64,000 bases of DNA from Pseudomonadota bacterium. Lineage in GTDB: Bacteria; Pseudomonadota; Gammaproteobacteria; Burkholderiales; Burkholderiaceae_B. Numbering within the stretch: the stretch's first letter is position 1; every line of letters begins with the position of its first letter. The notes beneath the pieces are model-generated. The model did no database searches. It had not been told where the DNA came from and saw nothing but the letters and a program-made list of their open reading frames with translations. Made by a program: the position numbers and the translations under genes. Shown in pieces: positions 25,598 through 34,111 of this stretch. The stretch lies in assembly GCA_023423975.1 (NCBI GenBank), contig JAFAEO010000073.1, positions 372,001 to 436,000 of the forward strand, given 5' to 3'.

Positions 25598-27748
25598 ATG
25601 GCTGACGTACGTTTTGCTTCAAATAGTCATTCTCGCCTGATTACGGTCTCGGTAGCCGATCATCCTGATTTTCTATTCGATGCCATGCAGGGCCAGGATG
25701 GGTTATCGACCTTATCGGAATACCGCGTCAGACTGCTGCATCCATTAACGCGCCTGGCTGCAAAATCCATTCTGGGCCGATCGCTCTCCCTTTGCATCCG
25801 GACCGCCCACGCCCCGCGCTATCTCAGCGGCATCATCTCCAGTCTGCGTTACCTGGGACAGGCAGGCGAAGTTGATCGCTACCACGTCTATGAGGTCACG
25901 GTCGTGCCCTGGTTCTGGCTGACCTCGATCAACAGAGACTGCCGTATCTACCAGAAGCAGTCTGTGCCCGAGATCATCAGATCGGTGCTGACGCCCTATC
26001 ACCAGGCCTTTAAATTTAACCTGACGGAAACCTACGCACCACGCGACTACTGTGTCCAGTTTGAGGAAAGCGACTTCCAGTTCGTCTGCCGCCTGCTCGA
26101 AGCTGAAGGCATTCACTATTACTTTGTCCATGATGAAAACGGCCACACGCTGGTGATGAGTGATGAGGTATCCGGCCATCAGTCGGTGCCCGGATACGAG
26201 CAGGTACGTTATTTCCATCAAGACACGCTTGCGGCGCCGCAACAGGACTATATGACAGACCTGGTCGCCTGTCAGACGCTGGGAGCGGGACGATTTACAA
26301 CCAGCGACTATAACTACACCCATTCCCGGGCAGACCTGACCGCATGCAGCCAGATCCCAATGCCACATGCGCACAGCCAGGCCGAAGTCTACGAATCGCA
26401 GGGCAATTACACCGAGCATGAAATGGGCGAACGCCTTGCGCGCCAGCGCATGCAGCAACTACTCCAGGACAGGGAAATCAAAACGTTGCGCAGCACTGCA
26501 CGCGGCGTGGCCACCGGTTCGCTATTTCATTTGACACATCACCCGAGCACCGAAGAGAACCAGGCCTACCTGGTGCTGGCAACCCGCTACGATCTGAAAG
26601 AGAACCATTACCACTCTATCGATCATCGGGAAGACACAGTACAAAACGGCCACCGTTGCCAGTTTGAGCTAACCATACAAGACGCAAGGCTACCCTTGCG
26701 GCCTCCCAGGACGACCATCCCGCCACGCATTCCAGGAGTCCATTCAGCGGTGGTGGTCGGCCCCAAAGAACATGAAATCTGGACCGACAACTACGGCCGG
26801 GTCAAAGTGCAGTTCCATTGGGACCGCTACGGTAAAAAAGACGAAAACAGTTCGTGCTGGATTCGCGTCAACACGCCATGGGCCAGCCAGAACTATGGTG
26901 TTATACATACGCCGCGCGTAGGCGATGAGGTCATTGTGGTTTTTTATAACGGCAATCCTGACCTGCCGATCATCATTGGCAGCACCTACAACGATGCCCA
27001 CATGCCGCCCTGGACAATGCCGGAAAACGCCACGCAATCGGGCGTGTATTCGCGCTCCACACCGGACGGCAACTATACCACGGCCAACGCCATTCGCTTC
27101 GAAGACCGCAAAGGCCAGGAGCAGTTGTGGATTCATGCCGAGCGCAATCAGAATATTGAAGTGGAGCATGATGAAACCCATTGGGTGGGACGCGATCGGC
27201 ATAAAACCATCAATCACAATGAGCATAACCGGATTGGACATACGCAAAACATCACGATCGGCCACTTCAAGGCACAGTCTATCGGAGCGGGATACATTCA
27301 AAATGTCGGCCTGGTCAAAATGACTAATGTCGGCATGGCCTATGCGCAAAATATCGGCATGAGCAAACAGGTATTGATCGGACGGGAATACATTATCAAG
27401 GTGGGTCAGAAATTGCGCATCGAAGTGGGCAACACGGTTTTACAACTAACCGCAAACGGCCATGTGGATATCACCGGAAAGAGCATCAATATCTCCGCGC
27501 AAGGCGGAAACGTCACCGTCAACGCAGAGCGCGTATGGCTCAAGCCAACGGGCGGCAAGGCGCGTACGCAGCCGGGAGAGGACCACCCATTTGACGATAT
27601 CCAGACAGCGATGAATATCGACGTTGACCCTGCTGTCATACCACAGGCGGCATCAGAGAACGCGCAGGCCAATATGCTTTTCGATGTACTCAGAAAACTG
27701 GCCAGACTGCATTCCCTGCGCGACCTAACCCGAATTTTCAAGCGCTAA
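25598..27748 (+). CDS. vgrG: Type VI secretion spike protein VgrG (TssI)
   Basis: Trimeric spike at the tip of the Hcp tube, 716 residues. The N-terminal gp27-like part (about 15-370) begins with RLITVSVADHPDFLFDAMQG. The gp5-like OB domain (about 375-480) contains WTDNYGRVKVQFHWDR, SCWIRVNTPWAS and PRVGDEVIVVFYNGNPD. A repetitive Gly/Asn/Ile stretch (about 540-600) forms the needle, followed by a DUF2345-like tail (about 600-660). No C-terminal enzyme domain is present, so it is a structural VgrG. No tss core genes are in the window: an orphan vgrG island. Confidence 0.96.
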   Translation: MADVRFASNSHSRLITVSVADHPDFLFDAMQGQDGLSTLSEYRVRLLHPLTRLAAKSILGRSLSLCIRTAHAPRYLSGIISSLRYLGQAGEVDRYHVYEVTVVPWFWLTSINRDCRIYQKQSVPEIIRSVLTPYHQAFKFNLTETYAPRDYCVQFEESDFQFVCRLLEAEGIHYYFVHDENGHTLVMSDEVSGHQSVPGYEQVRYFHQDTLAAPQQDYMTDLVACQTLGAGRFTTSDYNYTHSRADLTACSQIPMPHAHSQAEVYESQGNYTEHEMGERLARQRMQQLLQDREIKTLRSTARGVATGSLFHLTHHPSTEENQAYLVLATRYDLKENHYHSIDHREDTVQNGHRCQFELTIQDARLPLRPPRTTIPPRIPGVHSAVVVGPKEHEIWTDNYGRVKVQFHWDRYGKKDENSSCWIRVNTPWASQNYGVIHTPRVGDEVIVVFYNGNPDLPIIIGSTYNDAHMPPWTMPENATQSGVYSRSTPDGNYTTANAIRFEDRKGQEQLWIHAERNQNIEVEHDETHWVGRDRHKTINHNEHNRIGHTQNITIGHFKAQSIGAGYIQNVGLVKMTNVGMAYAQNIGMSKQVLIGREYIIKVGQKLRIEVGNTVLQLTANGHVDITGKSINISAQGGNVTVNAERVWLKPTGGKARTQPGEDHPFDDIQTAMNIDVDPAVIPQAASENAQANMLFDVLRKLARLHSLRDLTRIFKR

Positions 27749-27751
27749 GCC

Positions 27752-28840
27752 ATGCCGTCCCCGCCCATTCCCGACCCGCGCATTGCCCGCCTGAATAATC
27801 AAACCCCTTACCCAGTCATGAACTGCCAGAAGATGGGCCGCGGGCGCCAGTTCTATGACGTCATCGTCGCCAAAGGCGCATTCAGGCTCAGGCCCGGACA
27901 GCTTACACCCTTGCAGCACATGCCTGAACCGATCATCGCCGATCAGCATGAACCCGTCGGCCACGACGTGCTTGCGCTATGTAAAGCGGGCGATCTGGTC
28001 ATGCACAAACCGGGCACGGATGTTCTTGTATCGGGCAGCGCCCGTCAGCCTGTCGCCCAATCCAGTTGGCTGGCCAGCCTGCGGCTCTATCCACGAGGCA
28101 GAGACACGCCTGTTATCAATCATGAGCTGCGCCTATATGGCACAAGACATTGGTATTTCAACAAGGAGGATCAGTGCTGGCGTATTACCCCCGCTGAAAC
28201 CGTCGATTATGTGCCTCTCGGTCACGCGCATGCATTTGGCGGGACATACCAGGACAATCAGGGAAACCGGCATATGGCCTTGAACCCTGCAGGACGCGGC
28301 GTCGCCGTCAACATGCAGGAGAACGCATGCACTAGCGCGCACCAGATTGAACTTGCGGGGTATCCGCTGGATCAATTGGCGCCCGGCATACCCGTCCTTG
28401 ATTATCCCCTGTGCAGTATGGCGGCGGTAGCCCGAACCTGGCCTGAGCGGATCGCGCTTGCCGGCACCTATGACGAGCGCTGGTGGCAAGGCCAGGCACA
28501 GGCCGCGTTGAAAGATTTTCCGGACGATTTCAATGAACGGTTTTATCAATGCGCCAACCCGCGCCTGGTCGCCCAGCCCTGCTTGCGCGGCGACGAACTT
28601 CTGGAGCTGACCGGGCTGCTACGCAACGCCCCTCGCCTGCGCTGCTATTTGCCCGGTATTCGCCTTGTCGCCAGGTTCAATGCGCAGACGCCAACAAGTA
28701 TGCCTCGTGTCTCGTTTGCTCTGGACACCCTGCATATAGACCTGGACGCCCAAATACTGTTTGTGACGTGGCGGCTGCGCATCCCTTCGCATGGTCCGCG
28801 ACTGTGGGTCGTCATTGAGCAGAAAAGTCTAAAGCCATAA
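27752..28840 (+). CDS. DUF2169 family type VI effector adaptor
   Basis: 362-residue cytoplasmic protein with the DUF2169 sequence pattern (NNQTPYPVMNCQKMGRGRQF near the start, YDVIVAKGAF following; DVLALCKAGDLVMHKPGTD about residue 70; RLYGTRHW; CNPR-like CANPRLVAQPCLRGDE about 285). DUF2169 proteins act as adaptors that load PAAR-linked effectors onto VgrG. It lies 3 bp after vgrG and 9 bp before the PAAR-like gene, the usual order. Loading role is inferred from the family and position. Confidence 0.88.
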   Translation: MPSPPIPDPRIARLNNQTPYPVMNCQKMGRGRQFYDVIVAKGAFRLRPGQLTPLQHMPEPIIADQHEPVGHDVLALCKAGDLVMHKPGTDVLVSGSARQPVAQSSWLASLRLYPRGRDTPVINHELRLYGTRHWYFNKEDQCWRITPAETVDYVPLGHAHAFGGTYQDNQGNRHMALNPAGRGVAVNMQENACTSAHQIELAGYPLDQLAPGIPVLDYPLCSMAAVARTWPERIALAGTYDERWWQGQAQAALKDFPDDFNERFYQCANPRLVAQPCLRGDELLELTGLLRNAPRLRCYLPGIRLVARFNAQTPTSMPRVSFALDTLHIDLDAQILFVTWRLRIPSHGPRLWVVIEQKSLKP

Positions 28841-28849
28841 GGAGATTCA

Positions 28850-29254
28850 ATGGAGCAGGAAAAGCATATTGCCCATCGATCGCGCTACTTTTTCGCCGTC
28901 AGCATCACACCGGACTTCTGCAAGGTCGGTGACAAAGTGGTCCCATTTGACATTGCGCAGACGCTAGACCAGGAATACCGCAGCTACACGCAACAGGTAT
29001 TCTCTGAAAGCATCCCTATCCTGCTGGTGGACAGTATCGTGCGTGGCGTACAGGGCAATGCCGGTCAGGGAATACATTCCGGAGTGTCCCTGGCAACAGG
29101 CCAGAGCAGGATTCTCACCGGTGACGAAGGCGTCATCATCGAAGACAAATGCGTAGCTCGCGAGGGCAATCTGGTAGACATGAATATGAGTGGCGAACGG
29201 AGCAACGGCACCTATGGCCGGTTGCTCACGGATAAGACGGAGTATAGCGAGTAG
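28850..29254 (+). CDS. PAAR-like tip protein (DUF4150)
   Basis: 134-residue protein that should cap the VgrG spike. The DUF4150/Tox-PAAR-like pattern is visible: TPDFCKVGDKVVPFDI (about 23-38), a glycine-rich middle (GNAGQGIHSGVSLATGQSRI about 66-85), and DEGVIIEDKCVAREGNLVDM near the C-terminus. It has no toxin extension; the effector is encoded separately by the next gene, 10 bp downstream. AGGAG precedes the ATG. Confidence 0.88.
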   Translation: MEQEKHIAHRSRYFFAVSITPDFCKVGDKVVPFDIAQTLDQEYRSYTQQVFSESIPILLVDSIVRGVQGNAGQGIHSGVSLATGQSRILTGDEGVIIEDKCVAREGNLVDMNMSGERSNGTYGRLLTDKTEYSE

Positions 29255-29264
29255 CAGGCAGTTT

Positions 29265-30008
29265 ATGAGCGGGTATGTTGGAAGCGCGGCAAGCAAAAAT
29301 GCCAAGGACAAGGGCTATTTATGTTCGGTGTTCTGCAGTTGTAACCAGTCACCGTTAACCGGCACACAGGGTCAGAATTTGAAACAAGCGTGCGCTACGC
29401 AGGCATTGCGGCAGGCCGACCGCTCTTGTGGCTGGCACGCACACTATAAAGCAGAAGTGCCTTATGACATGAAAGGAAAGTATACGCAGGGCAAAGGCCC
29501 TCTGGGCGTGCCGTATCCGATCATGAGCGCGAAGAACCCCACCAAGCCAAGCGAATACTGGCAACGGCATGTACAGAAGTCCGGCGGATGGGAGAACTAT
29601 GAAAAATACGATGTACGCATCCCGGATGTCGTGGCAGTCCATGACGCGTATTTACCGCCAACCAGGGAAAATATCAGAAAGATCTACGAGATGAAGTTTC
29701 CGGGGGATCGGTGGGGAGATACTCAGTTTTCGGATTACATAAAAATTGTTGGCTCGAACAGGAAAAAAGATGTAAGGGAGTTGAACATTAACACATGCGG
29801 ATGCAAACCAAAAGCAGAGTCAGCCCCGAAAAAACAGGAGTCGTGGTTCATGGGCAAACTCCCCGTTTTTACCCGGTCCGATACCAGCACGGACGATTTA
29901 TATGACCGCCTGCATGGTCGGGAACCCGCCCGCAAACACACCTGGGACGCCGGCTTTCTGCCCATACCTATCCGCCTGCCGGGCGGGATCAGGGTTCCAT
30001 TCAGGTAA
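29265..30008 (+). CDS. Type VI effector with VRR-NUC nuclease domain (TseV-like)
   Basis: 247-residue predicted antibacterial DNase. The catalytic PD-(D/E)xK core of the VRR-NUC family is readable: RIPDVVAV (D121), YEMKFPGDRW (E142 and K144) and the following Q154/Y158 pattern. The N-terminal 60 residues are cysteine-rich (CSVFCSCN at 20-27, C43, C55), and CGC at 178-180 ends the core; these may bind a metal or form disulfides. The C-terminal 60 residues, ending LPIPIRLPGGIRVPFR, match nothing I know. I use the ATG at 29265, after the PAAR-like stop; the frame is open further upstream within that gene. Chromosomal target and activity are inferred. Confidence 0.82.
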   Translation: MSGYVGSAASKNAKDKGYLCSVFCSCNQSPLTGTQGQNLKQACATQALRQADRSCGWHAHYKAEVPYDMKGKYTQGKGPLGVPYPIMSAKNPTKPSEYWQRHVQKSGGWENYEKYDVRIPDVVAVHDAYLPPTRENIRKIYEMKFPGDRWGDTQFSDYIKIVGSNRKKDVRELNINTCGCKPKAESAPKKQESWFMGKLPVFTRSDTSTDDLYDRLHGREPARKHTWDAGFLPIPIRLPGGIRVPFR

Positions 30009-30037
30009 TGTCATTTGAATCAAACTGAGAGTATGAA

Positions 30038-31135
30038 ATGCAAGATAGAAATAAAGTCTGGCTGGACTATTTGATTCAATCGGGTTCGGATCTACTCCTG
30101 TCCAGCGAGAAGCTCAATCCTTATGGCGATCACAGCTATATCGGCGCCGCCTTATGCGTGCGCGGCTCGTATTACTTCCAGAAAGGATACACCCAGCAGG
30201 TGCGGGAACAGATTATCCGCTGCTTTGAAGAATATGAGACGTATGCAAAAAACCACCTGACCTGGGTCTGGCGTGATGAACCGCCCGAAGGGCCGGATAG
30301 TTATAAATATGAAAAAGCGCCAACCATGCGTGAAATGGTTGCTACGTTAACGAGTGAGAACTGGCTTACTTTTGCTTATTTATCTGGCAAAGAGAAGTAT
30401 GCGGCAGGAGAATGGACGTTTACTGCATGGTCACCGCCGCAAGGGCGCCATGAGCATTACCCCGCCGATACAGATTATTTGGAATTCTCTGTTCCCGTGT
30501 CCTTTTTGCAAAGTCACCCAGGAATATTTGAGGCTATGTTTGCAAGATTCGCTCAGCGCATTGGTGTACTCAATGGCTATGCGGGTTACGCGATAAATTT
30601 ATCTCTTACGAGAAGAAAGAATAATGAGCCGACTGAAGCGAATTTGACCAAGATCTTTAAAGGAATAGATATTGGCGAAAATCTATTGATCTCTGGTTTC
30701 GCTGACATGCGAATGCGTTTAAAAACAGTCAATTGGCTAACATTGATCAATGAAGCCATGCTGGCTCAAGTTGGCGGGGTGGTTAGGTTACGAGCACTTC
30801 TGCCGGAAAAACACTTTGCTTTTTATAACGTACCAACTGTGGGATTGCTGATTCAAGCTGGAAATTATCCGTCATTGGCATCAGTAAAAGATGATCCGAT
30901 GTTCGCCAGTTATGTACTGTTAAATCACAGCTTACGCAAAATACGTACAGATGAAGTGACACTCTTGCATACCGAACCGGACTACGATGCCTACTGGCTG
31001 GATGAGCCCAATACCGACGAATGGTTAGCCCGCTTCGATATCAACGACGACCAAGTACAGCACTATCTCCTAAAGCTGGAGGATGAAGCTCCTTTGGAAG
31101 AAGAAAGACGCATCCCTGGCTTGGATAGAAGGTAA
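30038..31135 (+). CDS. Type VI immunity protein TsiV family (DUF3396), copy 1
   Basis: 365-residue cytoplasmic protein of the DUF3396/TsiV family, whose members neutralise VRR-NUC effectors. It directly follows the nuclease gene by 29 bp. Recognisable parts include AALCVRGSYYFQKGYTQQVR (about 34-53), YLEFSVPVSFLQSHP (about 148-162) and the C-terminal LARFDINDDQVQHYLLKLE. Lower G+C content than its neighbours in the middle part. Together with copy 2 it forms a collinear tandem pair of equal length. Cognate specificity for the adjacent nuclease is inferred from order. Confidence 0.85.
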   Translation: MQDRNKVWLDYLIQSGSDLLLSSEKLNPYGDHSYIGAALCVRGSYYFQKGYTQQVREQIIRCFEEYETYAKNHLTWVWRDEPPEGPDSYKYEKAPTMREMVATLTSENWLTFAYLSGKEKYAAGEWTFTAWSPPQGRHEHYPADTDYLEFSVPVSFLQSHPGIFEAMFARFAQRIGVLNGYAGYAINLSLTRRKNNEPTEANLTKIFKGIDIGENLLISGFADMRMRLKTVNWLTLINEAMLAQVGGVVRLRALLPEKHFAFYNVPTVGLLIQAGNYPSLASVKDDPMFASYVLLNHSLRKIRTDEVTLLHTEPDYDAYWLDEPNTDEWLARFDINDDQVQHYLLKLEDEAPLEEERRIPGLDRR

Positions 31136-31139
31136 TGTT

Positions 31140-32237
31140 ATGCACGATATCAATAAAAAATGGCTGGACTATCTGATTCAATCGGGTTCGGATTTACTCC
31201 TGTCCGGCGAGAAGCTCAATCCTTATGGCGATCGCAGCTATATCGGCGCCGCCTTATGCGTGCGCGGCTCGTATTACTTCCAGAAAGGATACACCCAGCA
31301 GGTGCGGGAACAGATTATCCGCTGCTTTGAAGAGTACGAGACGTATGCAAAAAACCACCTGACATGGGTCTGGCGTGATGAGCCACCTGAAGGACCGGAC
31401 AGTTATAAATATGACACGGCGCCAACCATGCGTGAAATGGCAAATGGCATGTCGCCAAATGATATTTTTTCATTCGCATATTTATCGGGCAAGCAAAGGT
31501 ACGCAGTTGGCGAATGGGGATTTATTGTCTGGGCCAATACGCACCAAGATGCGGAATTTTATCCGCAGGTAACCGATTATTTGGAGTTCTCTGTTCCCAT
31601 TTCCTTTCTGCTCAATCACCCAAAAGTGTTTGAGTCCATGTTTGCGCATTTTGCACAACGTATTGATGTGCAAAATGGCTATGCTGGATACGCAATGAAT
31701 TTATCATTGACAAGAAAGCGGGATAATCAGCCTACCGAAGCCCATTTAACCAAGCTATTTCAGGGGCTGGATATCGGAGAAAACTCCTTGACCGCAAGTG
31801 GGACCGATATGCGCGCCCATCTAAAAACTATCAGCTGGCTCACGCTGATCAATGACGCGATGCTGCAAGCCGTAGGCGGCGTTGCAAAACTCCGGACGCT
31901 TCTTCCCGAAAGATACTTTGCCTTTTATGACGTTCCACCTGTGGGTTTGCTGATTCAGGCGGGCAACTATCCCTCCTTGGTGCCTGTGAAAGAAACCCCA
32001 ATGTTGGCCAGCTATGTACTGCTGAATCATGCGCTTCGTAAAGCCAGACTGGACTGGGTGGAGTTCCTGCATACCGAACCCAGCTATGAGGCCTACTGGC
32101 TGGATCAGCCAAATACCGACGAATGGTTAGCCCGCTTCGATATTAAAGACGACCAAGTGCAGCGCTATCTCCTAAAGCTGGAGGATGAAACTCCTTTGGA
32201 CGAAGAAAGACGCATCCCTGGGCTGAAACAAAGATAG
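31140..32237 (+). CDS. Type VI immunity protein TsiV family (DUF3396), copy 2
   Basis: Second 365-residue DUF3396 protein, starting 4 bp after copy 1. The start at 31140 was chosen by alignment with copy 1; the frame is open further upstream within it. The first about 105 codons and the last about 40 are nearly identical to copy 1 in DNA, including a 99-bp exact match (30133-30231 with 31235-31333). The central 200 codons are clearly diverged, with no net length change. Duplication followed by divergence with end homogenisation is the simplest reading. It may protect against a variant effector. Confidence 0.85.
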   Translation: MHDINKKWLDYLIQSGSDLLLSGEKLNPYGDRSYIGAALCVRGSYYFQKGYTQQVREQIIRCFEEYETYAKNHLTWVWRDEPPEGPDSYKYDTAPTMREMANGMSPNDIFSFAYLSGKQRYAVGEWGFIVWANTHQDAEFYPQVTDYLEFSVPISFLLNHPKVFESMFAHFAQRIDVQNGYAGYAMNLSLTRKRDNQPTEAHLTKLFQGLDIGENSLTASGTDMRAHLKTISWLTLINDAMLQAVGGVAKLRTLLPERYFAFYDVPPVGLLIQAGNYPSLVPVKETPMLASYVLLNHALRKARLDWVEFLHTEPSYEAYWLDQPNTDEWLARFDIKDDQVQRYLLKLEDETPLDEERRIPGLKQR

Positions 32238-32269
32238 CACAGTTGCAGAATCAAAAAAATATGACCCGT

Positions 32270-33166
32270 TTATGCGCCCATCACTGACGCCGCCATGGCG
32301 GCAGAGAAAAAATCAATAAAGCTGCGTACTTTGCCGGTCTGATACTGGCGGCTGATATAACTGGCGAAAATATCCAGCGGCGGGCTGTCATGATCGGGCA
32401 GCAAGCGCAACAGCCGCCCCTGGCGCAGATCATCCTCTACCAGCCAGGCGGGTAGCATGGCAATGCCCATGCCTGCCAATACCAACTCACGGCTTAATGT
32501 CGTGTCGTTTACCTTCATCAGGCCATGCAGCCGAAACTTCATCATGCCTGCAGGCCCCTGCAGCAGATAATCATTGCGATCGCGATAATTGGGCATGACC
32601 GCGCCGTACCGCTCAAGATCCTGGACAGACTGCGGCTTGCCCATGCGGCTGATGTAGTCCGGGCTGGACACCAGCACCAGCCGAATCGTTCCGATCTTGC
32701 GCACAATCAGATGCGGTTCCGGATCATGCGTGACTCGAATCGCCAGATCCATCCCGGCCTGTGCAAGTTCGACCTTGCTGTTGGTCAGGTGAAGATCCAG
32801 CACCACCCTGGGATAGCGCTTCTGGTATTGCACCAGCAGTTGGGCAATACGGTTACTGGCAAACCACACCGGCGCGGTGAGCCGTAACACCCCACTGGGC
32901 TCCCCCTGGCGATCGCCCAGCGCCGCTTCGGCCTGATCCAGCATATCCAGGGCATCAACACATTTGTCATAGTACAGCTGGCCAGCCTCGGTCAGACTCA
33001 GCTTGCGACTGGTGCGATGCAACAGGCGTGCTCCCACCTGCTGCTCCAGATGCACAACATGTTTGCTTGCCATGGGATTGGATATTCCCAAATGGCGGGC
33101 GGCAGCCACAAAACTGCCGGCACGCACCACCTCACAGAATACCTTGATACTCAGTAGCGTATCCAT
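32270..33166 (-). CDS. LysR-family transcriptional regulator
   Basis: 298-residue regulator. The winged HTH occupies about residues 1-60 (VFCEVVRAGSFVAAARHLGI, then MASKHVVHLEQQVGARLLHR) and a periplasmic-binding-like effector domain follows. Start at 33166 with GAGGGAG upstream; the frame runs on to 33250 without family similarity. It is divergent from a DoxX gene and a DODA-type dioxygenase, which it probably controls through the 278-bp gap containing an inverted repeat. The subgroup resembles regulators of quinone/aromatic stress, but the ligand is unknown. Confidence 0.92.
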   Translation of the reverse strand: MDTLLSIKVFCEVVRAGSFVAAARHLGISNPMASKHVVHLEQQVGARLLHRTSRKLSLTEAGQLYYDKCVDALDMLDQAEAALGDRQGEPSGVLRLTAPVWFASNRIAQLLVQYQKRYPRVVLDLHLTNSKVELAQAGMDLAIRVTHDPEPHLIVRKIGTIRLVLVSSPDYISRMGKPQSVQDLERYGAVMPNYRDRNDYLLQGPAGMMKFRLHGLMKVNDTTLSRELVLAGMGIAMLPAWLVEDDLRQGRLLRLLPDHDSPPLDIFASYISRQYQTGKVRSFIDFFSAAMAASVMGA

Positions 33167-33296
33167 ACAAAACTCCCTCATACCTGCGCATTTGCGTATC
33201 GGCGCAGTAATAATTGCACTTTTTCGTCGCAAATATGCTGCACTTATCATTTCCTGTTAAGAAATGGTTTATTAATAATATCAGTATATATTTCCT

Positions 33297-33323
33297 TATG
33301 AAATACGATTACACTGTTTCATA
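33297..33323. promoter_or_regulatory. Candidate LysR operator upstream of doxX
   Basis: Inverted repeat TATGAAA (33297-33303) and TTTCATA (33317-33323) with a 13-bp spacer, in the AT-rich gap between the LysR gene and doxX. Arm spacing fits a LysR-type T-N11-A-like site. A second small hairpin, CATTTC/GAAATG at 33248-33266, lies nearer the regulator. Confidence 0.45.
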
Positions 33324-33444
33324 CATTATCCGATGCGGTATCAGCCCTCTGAGTTCATTGTTCAATTGTGATTTTTTGCAATTACCGATACAGTCATATC
33401 AGGCATCCGCCGTATCGATTATTTACCTGACTTAAGGATTAATC

Positions 33445-33837
33445 ATGAAAACAGACCATCTGGTTCCCTACGCTCTTGCCCTGCTTCGTATTGTGTCCGG
33501 CTACACTCTGGTGTTGCACGGCACCGCGAAATACTTCCATGTCCCTCATATTGAAATGTTCGACAACCTGCAGGCATTGTCCATGCCCGGCATCGCCGGG
33601 ATGATCGAACTGGTGGCCGGTATTTTGCTTATTCTTGGTCTGTTCACCCGTTCTGCAGCGTTTATCGCCTCAGGCATGACGGCAGTTGCCTATTTCTACG
33701 CTCATGCGCCACAGGGCAACGCACTGTTCCCGCTCATGAATGGCGGCGAAACCGCTGTGCTTTACTGCTTCATCTTCCTGTTTATCGCTGCAGCCGGCCC
33801 TGGCACCTTCAGCATCGATAGCAGCCGTAGAGCCTAA
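33445..33837 (+). CDS. DoxX family membrane protein
   Basis: 130-residue inner-membrane protein with about four helices (LALLRIVSGYTLVLHGTAKY, IAGMIELVAGILLILGLFTR, FIASGMTAVAYFYAHA, ETAVLYCFIFLFIAAAGPG). The DoxX/YphA pattern HG..K, GxxE..AG and the final GPG are visible. AAGGA precedes the ATG. Such proteins often accompany LysR regulators and redox-stress genes. The precise role is unknown. Confidence 0.88.
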   Translation: MKTDHLVPYALALLRIVSGYTLVLHGTAKYFHVPHIEMFDNLQALSMPGIAGMIELVAGILLILGLFTRSAAFIASGMTAVAYFYAHAPQGNALFPLMNGGETAVLYCFIFLFIAAAGPGTFSIDSSRRA

Positions 33838-34111
33838 ACAGCCTTCCGGCGCCATACGCCCGGGCGCAGCCGATCCCGACTGCGCCAAGCCTGGCGGATC
33901 GTCAATGACCGCCAGCGCGCCGGGCAACTACCGCCGCTCCCCGCAAGGGGTAGTGCAGTCGGCCCCTCTTTCCACTTTTGATTTTTTCGCCCTGCCAGTC
34001 GGGCGTATACGCGCGCGGCTATACCTTGTCTGCCTTGATGCCTGGAATCAACCTGCACCGAAGCAAGACGGATAATCTGCCCGCTATCCTTTTGAGCTTA
34101 CGGAGACGATA
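33838..34111. other. Intergenic region between doxX and the dioxygenase gene
   Basis: 274 bp without a credible gene. It holds small GC-rich stems (for example CGCCC/GGGCG around 33990-34010) but no T-tailed terminator. The dioxygenase gene has a GGAGACG ribosome-binding site just before 34112. Confidence 0.5.
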
